Below, piece by piece: positions 45,031-53,843 of a stretch of DNA of 64,000 nucleotides. This DNA is from Legionella saoudiensis (lineage in GTDB: Bacteria > Pseudomonadota > Gammaproteobacteria > Legionellales > Legionellaceae), in assembly GCF_001465875.1 (NCBI RefSeq), contig NZ_LN901322.1:428471-492470 (forward strand), written 5' to 3'. How positions within the stretch are numbered: the stretch's first letter is position 1; each line of letters opens with the position of its first letter. The notes below the pieces were generated by a model that saw only the letters and a program-made list of their open reading frames with translations, made no database searches and was not told the DNA's origin. A program made the position numbers and the translations under genes.

Positions 45031-46224
45031 TTATAGTGAAGGAGCACAATGAGTTAAATAATCATCGTCTTCGTCTATATTAACCTGATTGGCTTTTATT
45101 GCAATGACGTCATTGGTTACTACAGTACTGGCGTCATTGGTTGTTTCCACCGCGGCTCTATTGGCGACTGCTACACTGGCGGTGTTGGTCAATGCAGAGA
45201 GCATTTGTGCTGTTGAATTATTAGTGCTGGCCTGCGTATCTGGTTCTGAAGCTTGGCCTATTATGCGGTTTTTTATTGTTTCATAGATAAAACTTGCTCC
45301 CTTAACACAAGCTGGAGTAACGGTTAATAAGCCCCCGGTAATTGATGTTGCTGCAAGCAGAGCAAGACCTGCTGGTGGGAAAAAAGGAATTAAAACAAGT
45401 CCGGCCAAAGCCACCAGAGATAAGGTTATTCCCACAGTGTTTCCAATAAAACGAGAGACTCCTAATTCAGATAAAACGGATTCATTGTTTTGTTTACGTT
45501 CGTTTAATTGTTTCATGGTTTCCAGATGCTGCGTCATGGACTCATTATTTTTTTCAATATTTGTTTTGAGGCCTGTAATTTGAGCTTCCTCAAGTCCAGG
45601 GGCTTCAAGCTGAGCAAGCAGTTCCTGGTTATTTTTGAGGTTGTTTTCTAAAGCTTCTGTTGTTGCTTCTATTTTGCTCGTTAACTCAGCGGCTTCGCGT
45701 GAGGCTTTATAACGATTATAGATATCCTGTCCTAAAAAAAGGAGGCTTGTAGCGATACCTAAGCTGGCTCCTGTTAACGCGATAGGCAATCCTGCTACTG
45801 CAGGGGCTAGTATTCCTGCAAGTGCTAAACCAAAAACAACACCAGAATAAGCCCACTTCATTGGGGTTGATATAGGAAAAGAAGGCTTCTCTCCTGCCAG
45901 TAGAGAGGAAAAATAAATAAGTGGCATGCTAATAAAGTTAATGCCTGATAAGGCTGCATCAATAATGCTAAATGTGTTACCCGCATTAGTGGCTCTAGGA
46001 AGACGTTTCAATTGGGCAATTGAGGTTAATCCGTTTCCAAGCGTCGTGAGTGAATGTAAGAAACCAATAAAGCCAGGAATTTTTTCTGATACTGGAGTGG
46101 TAGATGCCTCTCCTGGTAAATGGGCTCCTTGAGTTTTGTTTGTCTTTGCATTGGAAATTTGTTCTGCAAGTTCCTCTGTTTTTTGTTTAAGAGCAGAGTG
46201 TATTCCTCTTGTTTGCTCATTCAT
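45031..46224 (-). CDS. Membrane protein with coiled coil, effector candidate
   Basis: A 397-residue protein with AGGAG six bases before the ATG. It has hydrophobic hairpins around residues 85-110, 125-165 (VVFGLALAGILAPAVAGLPI) and 265-300 (GITLSLVALAGLVLIPFFPP), enclosing a coiled coil at about 170-245 (TSKIEATTEALENNLKNNQE). The end is acidic (NQVNIDEDDDYLTHCAPSL). Paired hydrophobic hairpins around a coiled coil are typical of Legionella effectors that sit in host membranes, so it is a candidate. No enzyme domain is seen. Confidence 0.7.
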   Translation of the reverse strand: MNEQTRGIHSALKQKTEELAEQISNAKTNKTQGAHLPGEASTTPVSEKIPGFIGFLHSLTTLGNGLTSIAQLKRLPRATNAGNTFSIIDAALSGINFISMPLIYFSSLLAGEKPSFPISTPMKWAYSGVVFGLALAGILAPAVAGLPIALTGASLGIATSLLFLGQDIYNRYKASREAAELTSKIEATTEALENNLKNNQELLAQLEAPGLEEAQITGLKTNIEKNNESMTQHLETMKQLNERKQNNESVLSELGVSRFIGNTVGITLSLVALAGLVLIPFFPPAGLALLAATSITGGLLTVTPACVKGASFIYETIKNRIIGQASEPDTQASTNNSTAQMLSALTNTASVAVANRAAVETTNDASTVVTNDVIAIKANQVNIDEDDDYLTHCAPSL

Positions 46225-46794
46225 GTCATTCTCCTAATAAGCTTCTTATTTTAATCATAGCGCCCCAGTCTGTTGGCAGGCTTAAGCCGCTTTGAATAAT
46301 TGGAATGGTATGGGCTAGAAAAGAATGGGGAGCTTTGGGCCCCCAGTATTGAAATGTTCGCAACTCAATGCAAAGGTTTCTAGGATTAGGTTTTAGAACG
46401 AGGAGCCTGCCACAGAAGTGTGCTGGGGACATAGGAGGGAAGACCAGGGAGGAAAATAAAAAAATGCCAATTGTGTGACAGTTATTTAATAGACTTGAAT
46501 AGCATATTTTTGCAACAGATGGTTGGAGGCGCGATTGGCAAACGAAAAAATGGAATAGGCTTGTCGATTATTTCATGGCTATTTGGATTGAGTTTTTACT
46601 TGGAAAGTCTCAAAATTAGGGACAGGATCTTGTCAAACCATTCGAAGACAATGTGGCCTGCAGTTTTAATCAGGATTCAGTGTGATTCCTGATGAGCAGA
46701 CGATACATATAGGCCCGTAAATTTGTAAGTCCCAGATTGAAACGACATGGACACTCATAAAGCAAGTAATTAGTTCAGGCTAGGAGTCATTGTC
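46225..46794. other. Divergent intergenic region, no convincing gene
   Basis: About 570 bases between divergent genes. Short frames on both strands (46226-46432 minus, 46471-46692 plus) lack ribosome binding sites or known similarity. It should hold the promoters of both neighbours. Confidence 0.35.
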
Positions 46795-47883
46795 ATGTGT
46801 TTATTGAAAAAGTATAGTTTTTTATTGATCTATTTATTGTTAATCCTTCCCCTTATTGGCTTACATTTTCAGGGATGGTTTACTTTTTTTCCCTTTCTTA
46901 TCGTTTTTGCTTTTATTCCATTCGTCGATGCATTCATTATAGATCCTTCGAATCCCAGCAAAGAGCAGGAAAAGCAATTAGTCAATGATAATTATTTCAA
47001 ATACTTAACCTATGTTTATGTATTTGCCCAAATACTCATCCTGGCTTATGGCGCTTATATCGTGAGTACGCGGCATTTATTATGGAATGAATGGTTAGGT
47101 TTTACTATGTCCCTAGGTTTAATATCCGGAGGGGCGGGTATTAATTTAGCTCATGAAATGATGCATAAAAATAATCCTGTAGCGCAATTCTACAGCAAAG
47201 TTTTATTGGTAAGTGTATGTTATGGGCACTTTTTTATAGAGCATGTTAAAGGCCATCATGTTCGCGTTGCCACAGCAGAGGATCCAGCTACTGCGCAATT
47301 GGGTGAAACGTTCTATCAATTTATTCCTAAGACATTGGTAGGTTCATTGAAATCAGCACTCCACCTGGAAAAAAAGCGTCTTACCCAGAAAAAATTCTCG
47401 TTATGGGGTATTCACAATAATTTCTGGTGGATAATCGGCATTCCTCTCGCAATCAGTTTTAGTTGTTTGTTCTTCGGAGGAGTAGGGACCCTCGCCTTTT
47501 TTCTATTGCAATCATTCATGGCCATAATGACCTTGGAGGTAGTTAATTACATAGAGCACTATGGCTTAGAAAGGAAAAAATTAGCAAATGGCAGTTATGA
47601 AAAAGTCAGTCCTTACCATTCATGGAATGCCAATCATTGGTTAAGTAATAGTATTTTATTCCATTTGCAACGTCATTCAGATCATCACACCTACGGGGCG
47701 CGCCCATATCAAATTTTACGTCATATGGAACAAAGTCCTCAGCTCCCATCGGGATATTTAGGCATGATCGTGCTTGCCTTAATTCCCCCGCTCTGGCGCT
47801 TCGTGATGGATAAACGAGTGCTAGAATATAGAAAACAACTGGAACATCAAGGAGCATATCAGGAAAAAACACTTCATGCTTAG
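46795..47883 (+). CDS. AlkB-type alkane/fatty acid hydroxylase (membrane di-iron)
   Basis: A 362-residue integral membrane monooxygenase. Histidine boxes: HEMMH at 120-124, H-V-K-G-H-H at 150-155, and HSDHH at 294-298 within LQRHSDHHTYGARPYQ, plus NYIEHYGL. These are the alkane-1-monooxygenase/XylM signatures, with about six membrane helices. It would hydroxylate the terminal carbon of alkanes or fatty chains and need rubredoxin and its reductase, which are not encoded nearby. AGGAG lies upstream. A LysR gene lies 2 kb away and could control it, without proof. Confidence 0.93.
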   Translation: MCLLKKYSFLLIYLLLILPLIGLHFQGWFTFFPFLIVFAFIPFVDAFIIDPSNPSKEQEKQLVNDNYFKYLTYVYVFAQILILAYGAYIVSTRHLLWNEWLGFTMSLGLISGGAGINLAHEMMHKNNPVAQFYSKVLLVSVCYGHFFIEHVKGHHVRVATAEDPATAQLGETFYQFIPKTLVGSLKSALHLEKKRLTQKKFSLWGIHNNFWWIIGIPLAISFSCLFFGGVGTLAFFLLQSFMAIMTLEVVNYIEHYGLERKKLANGSYEKVSPYHSWNANHWLSNSILFHLQRHSDHHTYGARPYQILRHMEQSPQLPSGYLGMIVLALIPPLWRFVMDKRVLEYRKQLEHQGAYQEKTLHA

Positions 47884-47894
47884 TTTAACTTCTA

Positions 47895-47916
47895 AAGGAG
47901 CGCTATAGCGCTCCTT
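47895..47916. terminator. Bidirectional terminator between convergent genes
   Basis: AAGGAGCGCTATAGCGCTCCTT is a perfect 22-base palindrome between the stop codons of the hydroxylase gene and the minus-strand surface protein gene. Neither side has a long T-tract. Confidence 0.65.
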
Positions 47917-47928
47917 CAGAAGATAAAA

Positions 47929-49563
47929 TTAGCCTAAAGCAAGATAAACTAACCCACCACCTCCTTCAATCTGAGATGAGGAGAGGCAATTAGCTAGAGT
48001 GTTATTTTCTACCTGACAACGAACTAAAATATTCGCGTCAAAATCCGCAATATAAGCATAGGCTTCACTGACCGTTAAAGCCAAACCAGTTGGGTTAATT
48101 GAACCGGATGCAGGAGTATATGGATTGGTAATTGAATCACATACACTAAATGCGCCTCCATTGTTTATCGAACAAACAGAGATAAATCCTGGGTTAGCAG
48201 GATCAGTATGAACGTCATACCCGGTGTTAGTAACATAAGCTATGGTTTCTTGATTATTCAAGGCAATGTTGTGAGCGCCTAAAAATGGAGTAGATCCAGA
48301 AGAGGTTGGCGGAGTTCCTTCACAACTATTCAAAGAGCCATTAATGATAGGACAAAGGCCTATTTGATCATTACCAGACAGTCCAAGTGTGGCGACATAG
48401 GAAAGTGTATTATTCTTATTAAGCGTAATGCCATTAGGCGAATAACTCATACTAATTGCTTGATCATTACAGTTAAAGTTGCCATCAGCTGCTACATCGC
48501 AATTCCAAATGGTAGTTCCACCAGTACCCCCTGCTATTTGGGTTATATATGCTTTACTGCCATCAGCACTTAAGGCAATACCTCCAAGTCCTTGCGTACT
48601 CGAATTCCACGCGGAACTACAGGTATCAAATTTACCCTCATTATCAATAGTACACTTAACAACAGGAGTATCATCACTAGTAGCATAATTTACCACATAG
48701 GCTAATGTTTTGGTTTTATTAAATGCAATTCCTTGAGGAAGATTAAATTCTCCTGTCATCTCGTCACAGTTATTCGGAGCAGCATTGTCTTCAATAGTAC
48801 AACGGGACACACCATCGCTCCTTGTTACATAAACATATGATTCACGAACATTTAATTGAGTACTAACTACACTCGTGTTCGCTCCTTGAATAGTGAACGT
48901 GGATGGAGCCACAGCGATGCGAGTTGGGGTAAATGTCATCGTACAGCTACCCTGGGGTGCAATAGAAGTACAGGTACTTGCAGTCACCGCTCCTTCTAAA
49001 GGTGTACCGATAAAAAGAGCATTAACATTATTTGCGGTAATATTTGTTGAGAGATTGGTAATCGTTATCGTTTGTGCGGAACCAAAAGTTTGCAGTTGCA
49101 AAGCATGTGAACTCACCGCTAAAGAAGCAAGGTCTGGAGTATTTACTTTTTGTATATTGAGTGCAGAGGCTGGACTAGGTCGGAAGCATTGGTTTGGATT
49201 GGGACTTCCATCAGCATTTGCCTGACACAGAACGGGTCCACCATGAATCCCATTTGCGGGTAAGGCATTACCACTGATCTTCAGTGTTAATAAGCAAGTT
49301 CCTTGTTGGCTTTTAGGAGTCAAAATGCAAGGGCTTGTTTGTTGTACACCGGGTGTTAGGGAGGAGTGAAGGACTAAAGTTTTTGCTTTTTGGGACTGAT
49401 TATAAACGGTGTATTGTACCGTTGCTGTGTCTGTCGGACTAAGTGCAAAATTAGTACTCGTTAGGGCTTCAAAGCTCCACAAAGGTATCCCAGCATAGGC
49501 AGTGGATAACAAAAACATACTTGCACCAGCAAGCGTCCCGCGCCATAAAAAAGAATTTTTCAT
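47929..49563 (-). CDS. Secreted protein with N-terminal surface domain and repeat (beta-propeller-like) C-terminus
   Basis: A 544-residue exported protein. AGGACTTTTATG at 49563 gives the start; a longer frame to 49629 lacks a site. The signal peptide is LAGASMFLLSTAYA. Residues 30-140 are homologous to the N-terminal domain of the secreted protein at 6.1-7.7 kb (VQYTVYNQSQKAKTL, GTCLLTLKISGN, GGPVLCQAN). Residues 160-235 form an Ig-like Cys-containing domain. From about 240 five or more repeats follow (IAFNKTKTLAYVVNY, IALSADGSKAYITQI, ITLNKNNTLSYVATL, IALNNQETIAYVTNT), which fit the YVTN/NHL-type propeller pattern. A role in surface interactions is inferred. Confidence 0.88.
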   Translation of the reverse strand: MKNSFLWRGTLAGASMFLLSTAYAGIPLWSFEALTSTNFALSPTDTATVQYTVYNQSQKAKTLVLHSSLTPGVQQTSPCILTPKSQQGTCLLTLKISGNALPANGIHGGPVLCQANADGSPNPNQCFRPSPASALNIQKVNTPDLASLAVSSHALQLQTFGSAQTITITNLSTNITANNVNALFIGTPLEGAVTASTCTSIAPQGSCTMTFTPTRIAVAPSTFTIQGANTSVVSTQLNVRESYVYVTRSDGVSRCTIEDNAAPNNCDEMTGEFNLPQGIAFNKTKTLAYVVNYATSDDTPVVKCTIDNEGKFDTCSSAWNSSTQGLGGIALSADGSKAYITQIAGGTGGTTIWNCDVAADGNFNCNDQAISMSYSPNGITLNKNNTLSYVATLGLSGNDQIGLCPIINGSLNSCEGTPPTSSGSTPFLGAHNIALNNQETIAYVTNTGYDVHTDPANPGFISVCSINNGGAFSVCDSITNPYTPASGSINPTGLALTVSEAYAYIADFDANILVRCQVENNTLANCLSSSQIEGGGGLVYLALG

Positions 49564-49792
49564 AAAAGTCCTTAAGCAATACTGCTTTTCAATGTTATGA
49601 GTATCAAAGGAATGGTCTATTCCTGCCAATCCACCTCATTGTATCTGTTATTGGTACCAGATAAAAAGAGCTTATTACACAATGAGTTACATAATGTTAT
49701 CGAAACAAAAAAGAAATTTAGAGGAGGAATTATTGATGGAATTTTTGCAGAACAGGAGGTTGTCACCAATCAATTCGGTTGTCAATTCCCAA

Positions 49793-50680
49793 TCATACTG
49801 AGGCTATGTTTTTTTGCCATTTATTAAAATAATTAAGAAAGGTCTGAATACTCACTTCATGGCTTCTACGTTTTTGAAAGTGGGCGTTAAAATTAAGATT
49901 GATATCTATTTCATTTATTTTAAGTTCACATAGCTCGTTAGAAGTTACACTTTCAGGTAAATAACTCCAACCTAAGCCATGTTCCACCATTGCCCTGATG
50001 CCATCTACAGTTGATATTTCATAACCTATATTTAAATCGACGGAGTTTTCTTGAAATACCAGTTCAATTTTATCGCGTAAAGAGGTGGTTTGTTCATTTA
50101 ACACCGCAGGAAAAGGTGCTAAATCAGCAAGCGATATGATTTCTTTTCGTTTTGCCAAATCATGGGTTTTATTTACCTTAAGCGCATAAGTCTCATTCCA
50201 TAGGTAGACTGTAGTAAACGCATCGGAAATTTCTCTTTCTGGGCTAATTACCACATCGACTAAATTATGATTTAAATAAGTTTCCACATCATATTCGGCC
50301 ATAGTTTTTATATAAATTTGTAAGTGGGAGTCTGTATTTTTTAAAAAGCTTATAAATTGAGGTAATACGTAATGGGATACAAAGACGGTCGCGCCAATTA
50401 ATAAATAGTGTTCAAAAGACTGAGACTGTTCTTTAAACGATTTGAGCATATTATTATACGCGGCCACCATTTGGCGGGCGTAGGGAATAAAATGGTTGGC
50501 AGCCTCGGTTAAAATCAGACGCGCGCCATCCATAATAAACAAGCGAGAGCCTAATTCATCTTCCAACCTACGAATTCTTTTACTCATAGTCGATTGGGTA
50601 ACATACACTCTTTTGGCCGCGAGTGTGTAAGAGCGGTATTCGACTACAGCGAGAAACGATTTGATTTCTACGATATCCAT
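49793..50680 (-). CDS. LysR-family transcriptional regulator
   Basis: A 295-residue regulator. The N-terminal winged helix has SYTLAAKRVYVTQSTMSKRI and RRLEDELGSRLFIMDGARLI, followed by the two-lobed effector domain (residues 90-290). It has AAGGAG before the ATG. LysR proteins often control a divergent neighbour; here the neighbour read the other way is the unrecognised gene at 50889. Its inducer is unknown. Confidence 0.93.
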   Translation of the reverse strand: MDIVEIKSFLAVVEYRSYTLAAKRVYVTQSTMSKRIRRLEDELGSRLFIMDGARLILTEAANHFIPYARQMVAAYNNMLKSFKEQSQSFEHYLLIGATVFVSHYVLPQFISFLKNTDSHLQIYIKTMAEYDVETYLNHNLVDVVISPEREISDAFTTVYLWNETYALKVNKTHDLAKRKEIISLADLAPFPAVLNEQTTSLRDKIELVFQENSVDLNIGYEISTVDGIRAMVEHGLGWSYLPESVTSNELCELKINEIDINLNFNAHFQKRRSHEVSIQTFLNYFNKWQKNIASV

Positions 50681-50888
50681 CGTAAATCTCCTTAAAACCT
50701 TTTACTTTTAATAAATAATAGCAGTAAAACCTTAAGTTACAGCTGATGAGGTAGTTTTCAGTCCTGAGAGCTTATTCCGCATAAGAATTGCACAGTATTT
50801 TCTTTCATTGCATCCTAAGATCCACTTAAGTCCAATTGTATATTCTGTAGTCTCTAAGCTAAATTATAAACCACTAGAGAGAATAATC

Positions 50889-51416
50889 ATGTCTAAAAAT
50901 AATGGGCAAACAAATCAAGCTCCAAACCTATTCAGTGCGGCTGTTAATGTGATCAAGGCTGGACTATTGCCAAGGGTGCAATCAGACTATAAGTATACTT
51001 TCCCCACTCGAGAAACTTTGCATCATCAGGTCCCCCCTCATGTCCAATCAGTTAATGAGTATCTTGATAAAGAAGGAATTGATTTACATAAAGGCCACAT
51101 TGATCATTTTAAAAGAGGATCTGATATAGATACTCACACCTTACCTATGAATGAGTGTGCCTATATTCATAATTTCACTAAAAACGCTAAAAGCATAAAA
51201 AATGAAACGAAAATTGCAGCCTCATTTCATGAAGAATATACGAATGAAACACTAAAAGGTGCTCACGCTGATCCCAGAATAAAGGTGTACGCTAGTGTGG
51301 GTGTATTGGCCCATACTCTGTTTGGTGCAGTAAAGGCAGCTCAAAATGCTTATACCGCTCATGAAGATGATTTCGCTACGGGGGTCACTATGGATTACTA
51401 TCGTAACTGCAAGTAA
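50889..51416 (+). CDS. Unrecognised protein, possible effector
   Basis: A 175-residue protein. The frame is open 81 bases further upstream, but the ATG at 50889 follows GAGAGAATAATC and begins MSKNNGQTNQAPNLFSAAVN. It is His-rich in the middle (ETLHHQVPPHVQ, DLHKGHIDHFKRGSDIDTHT). No signal peptide or membrane segment, and no known family. A terminator follows. The next gene is read on the same strand but separately. Confidence 0.65.
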   Translation: MSKNNGQTNQAPNLFSAAVNVIKAGLLPRVQSDYKYTFPTRETLHHQVPPHVQSVNEYLDKEGIDLHKGHIDHFKRGSDIDTHTLPMNECAYIHNFTKNAKSIKNETKIAASFHEEYTNETLKGAHADPRIKVYASVGVLAHTLFGAVKAAQNAYTAHEDDFATGVTMDYYRNCK

Positions 51417-51457
51417 GAGCCGAAGTCGCTATGGCAATCTTAACCTCTTTTTAAATT

Positions 51458-51488
51458 CTAACCGTGAACACGGTTAGAGTTTCTTTTT
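51458..51488 (+). terminator. Rho-independent terminator
   Basis: CTAACCGTG and CACGGTTAG form a 9-bp stem with a 2-base centre, followed by AGTTTCTTTTT. It lies about 40 bases after the stop of the preceding gene. Confidence 0.8.
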
Positions 51489-51543
51489 AAGAGGATTAAA
51501 GAAAACTTGAGAAAATTTAAAAATGCATACGAGGAGAATTGCT

Positions 51544-52137
51544 TTGAAATTATTACATACTCTTTTTTCAGGGATTAATACCCAGAAGAAGACTCCTTTC
51601 ACTAACCAACGTGAAATCTTAGAAAAATATGATCAAGGCATTAATGATAATGGTGAATTGGTGGGAATGTGTAGACCGATGAGTAATACCTATCTAGATC
51701 TTATTTTAAAAGAAAAAAACCCAACGGAATATTTAGCAGACGATAAAGAATTTTTAGCATTATCCATTCATGAGGAAAATAAAGAGTTGTTTGCGACACA
51801 GGCTGGGGAGAGGGACATCGATCATTTTTCTTTTAAAGAAAATAATCTCTTTCATACTGACGCAACCTTTAAAAAAAATGAGCTGACCTCCGAACAATTT
51901 ACTAATCTATTGGAAGATAATCAGCATCTGTTAATTACTTTTCCTCAACAAAGAGATGCTCATGAGGTTTATTTAGGAAAGAAAAGTAGACAGAGCTCTA
52001 CCTGCCGTTTTTTTGATGCCAATTTAAACGGTGGAGAGCGAATTGATAGTTGCCAAAGCCTTATTCCCCAAGTGGTTAAGTTAATAGAATCTCAATATTC
52101 GCAAGAGGATAAACCTTTTAGTATAGGGATGGGTTAA
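51544..52137 (+). CDS. Candidate papain-like (YopT/C58-like) cysteine protease, effector candidate
   Basis: A 197-residue protein counted from a TTG start: AGGAG lies seven bases before it, while the ATG at 51523 has no site and would add seven residues. Cys43 lies in GELVGMCRPMSNTYLDLIL, His140 in FPQQRDAHEVYLG and Asp158 in TCRFFDANLNGGER. The C...H...D order and the local forms (GxC followed by helix, AHxxYLG, FFDANxNGGE) resemble the YopT/AvrPphB (C58) pattern, in which the Asp motif reads FFDPNxGE. The short size and lack of signal peptide fit a type IV effector. Activity is inferred from pattern only. Confidence 0.65.
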   Translation: MKLLHTLFSGINTQKKTPFTNQREILEKYDQGINDNGELVGMCRPMSNTYLDLILKEKNPTEYLADDKEFLALSIHEENKELFATQAGERDIDHFSFKENNLFHTDATFKKNELTSEQFTNLLEDNQHLLITFPQQRDAHEVYLGKKSRQSSTCRFFDANLNGGERIDSCQSLIPQVVKLIESQYSQEDKPFSIGMG

Positions 52138-52418
52138 ATAGCGAAGAGCTTTTTATACATCGGCACAGGCCTTGGGGCATTTTCGATTCAAGATTAGCCA
52201 CAAAGCGTGTGCAAAGCTTTCATTAAGTGGCAATAGGACCTACCCTAATGATATCTTCTTCACCATATAGTAGGTTCAGGATACCTATCAATTATACATG
52301 TGTGCTACTTTATAATAGTCATTCAAATTTGCCTTATTTCGAATGTCTAATAGTATTAATCTAATAGATTCTCTCGTCATAAGTTAATACATGTTTTTAA
52401 AAAAAAGATACTGTTCAA
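52138..52418. other. Intergenic region, nothing recognised
   Basis: Convergent spacer between the protease-like gene and the toxin-antitoxin pair. No terminator or RNA gene stands out. Confidence 0.35.
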
Positions 52419-52646
52419 TTACAGGTGTCTATTAAAATCCATAGATTGATGCAGTACTCGAATAACAGCGATGCCATAATCGGTAGTTTTGAAAAAAATA
52501 ATATGAGAACCAACATTAAATGCGCGTAAATCTGGACGAATATAATCCTCTGTTCTTTTGATGCCAAACTCACGCGTACTATATAAATAGGTAGACTCAA
52601 GATCTTCTATTGCTTTAGGATAAAGACGGTAGGTTTTATTTGTCAT
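52419..52646 (-). CDS. parE: ParE-family toxin with internal deletion
   Basis: A 75-residue RelE/ParE superfamily protein. The N-terminus (TYRLYPKAIEDLESTYLYST) and the C-terminal core (IRPDLRAFNVGSHIIFFK, then YGIAVIRVLHQSMD) match ParE, but the middle helix and loop are missing. After FGIKRTEDYI the protein goes directly to RPDLRAF, whereas family members have about 20-25 residues between these blocks (total about 95-100). The deletion is in frame. The toxin is probably inactive or altered. It overlaps the antitoxin gene by 11 bases. Confidence 0.85.
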   Translation of the reverse strand: MTNKTYRLYPKAIEDLESTYLYSTREFGIKRTEDYIRPDLRAFNVGSHIIFFKTTDYGIAVIRVLHQSMDFNRHL

Positions 52647-52890
52647 GGGATTTTTTGTTCATTCGCTTAAGAAAATTATGTGCATCCCATGTTAGGGGGT
52701 CGCCGCTAGACTCTCCCTCCTCAATAAGGTGACGTAGTTGCTCTAGCTTTGATTTTGCTTGCTTTTCACGAAGTAAGCGCAACGATTCTCTTAATACTTC
52801 GCTATTACTTCTATAATCTCCTGAATCTACTAGTGATTCAACGTAACGACGAAGTTCGTTACCCAAGTCCACAGTCATAGTACGAGCCAT
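52636..52890 (-). CDS. parD: ParD-family antitoxin
   Basis: An 84-residue ribbon-helix-helix protein (MARTMTVDLGNELRRYVESL, then SGDYRSNSEVLRESLRLLRE) with an acidic, flexible C-terminus that would wrap the toxin. Promoter-proximal in the operon, as usual for ParDE. It should bind its own promoter and neutralise ParE. The partner toxin is shortened. Confidence 0.9.
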   Translation of the reverse strand: MARTMTVDLGNELRRYVESLVDSGDYRSNSEVLRESLRLLREKQAKSKLEQLRHLIEEGESSGDPLTWDAHNFLKRMNKKSHDK

Positions 52891-52995
52891 AACAGCCTCT
52901 CTAATGTAAGAATTTATCTTACACCCAGTATATAAGACATTGTCTCTTATATTTCAAATAGCCTGGTTATCGAAACTTCTGTTTATAAAAACCAC

Positions 52996-53115
52996 CGTTT
53001 AAATGAACGATTTTAGAATGGTATAAAAACTATTCGTTGATGACTTTTATTCGTTTAATAAACTGTTTCATATAAATATTGTTTAAGTTATTATAATAAA
53101 AACGTTTAGTTGAAC
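52996..53115. repeat. Possible res-like resolvase binding sites
   Basis: Directly upstream of the resolvase gene three related imperfect dyads occur: CGTTTAAATGAACG (52996-53009), GTTTAATAAAC (53053-53063) and GTTTAGTTGAAC (53104-53115), each built on GTTTA/TAAAC half sites. Their placement recalls the three-subsite res of Tn3-type resolvases. The half-site motif is short and the region AT-rich, so the call is tentative. Confidence 0.4.
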
Positions 53116-53123
53116 TAATTATT

Positions 53124-53774
53124 ATGCTTATAGGTTATGCTCGAGTTTCAACCAGCAGTCAGAATTTAGATTTACAATTAGATGCACTGAAAAAAGAAGG
53201 CTGTGAAAAAATCTATCAAGATCAAATAAGTGGCTCATTAATTAATCGCCCAGCATTAGATCAGCTATTGAAGGACATACGCAAAGACGATGTATTAGTC
53301 ATCTGGAAATTAGACAGGCTCGGACGCTCTTTTAAGGATTTAATAAATTTAGTTAACTCGTTTATTGAAAAAGGAATTGGTTTGCGCAGTCTAAATGATC
53401 ACATTGATACTACAACAGCGCATGGTCGTTTAATTTTTAACATATTTGGTTCTCTTGCTGAGTTTGAGAGAGAATTAATTAAAGAAAGAACTATTGCAGG
53501 TTTGGATTCTGCCCGAGCTAGGGGTAAAAAAGGAGGAAGGCCGACTGGTCTTTCTAAAGAAGCACAAGCTAAAGCCCATTCAGCTGAATTAATATATAAA
53601 GAAGGAAAATTAAGTGTCTCTGAGATCTGTAGCCAATTAAGTATTAGCCGGGCTACTTTTTATAAGTATTTAAAATTCCGACAAGTTCCTATATCAGCTG
53701 GAAATTATAGAATTAAACCCAAACATACGGTGTTTATTAGAAATTCTTCAACAGAAGACGTTTTGGATGTTTAA
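53124..53774 (+). CDS. Serine recombinase (resolvase/invertase family)
   Basis: A 216-residue site-specific recombinase. The catalytic Ser9 lies in MLIGYARVSTSSQNLDLQLD; other catalytic parts are VIWKLDRLGRSFKDL and the E-helix segment LAEFERELIKERTIAGLDSA. The C-terminal helix-turn-helix (KLSVSEICSQLSISRATFYK) binds DNA; about 30 extra residues follow it, compared with some 185-190 residues for Tn3 resolvases. It would resolve co-integrates or invert DNA. Together with the Tn3 transposase fragment at 60.2 kb, it suggests a decayed Tn3-type transposon around the island genes. Confidence 0.92.
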   Translation: MLIGYARVSTSSQNLDLQLDALKKEGCEKIYQDQISGSLINRPALDQLLKDIRKDDVLVIWKLDRLGRSFKDLINLVNSFIEKGIGLRSLNDHIDTTTAHGRLIFNIFGSLAEFERELIKERTIAGLDSARARGKKGGRPTGLSKEAQAKAHSAELIYKEGKLSVSEICSQLSISRATFYKYLKFRQVPISAGNYRIKPKHTVFIRNSSTEDVLDV

Positions 53775-53843
53775 TATAGAAAAAATTAATAATATTGTAA
53801 TGAATGTGTAGGGATGAGTGGTTATTAGATTTGAGAGGAAATA

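Noticed and set aside
46471..46692. Plus-strand frame of 73 codons
   Set aside because: No ribosome binding site, no recognisable motif and no promoter-like signal.
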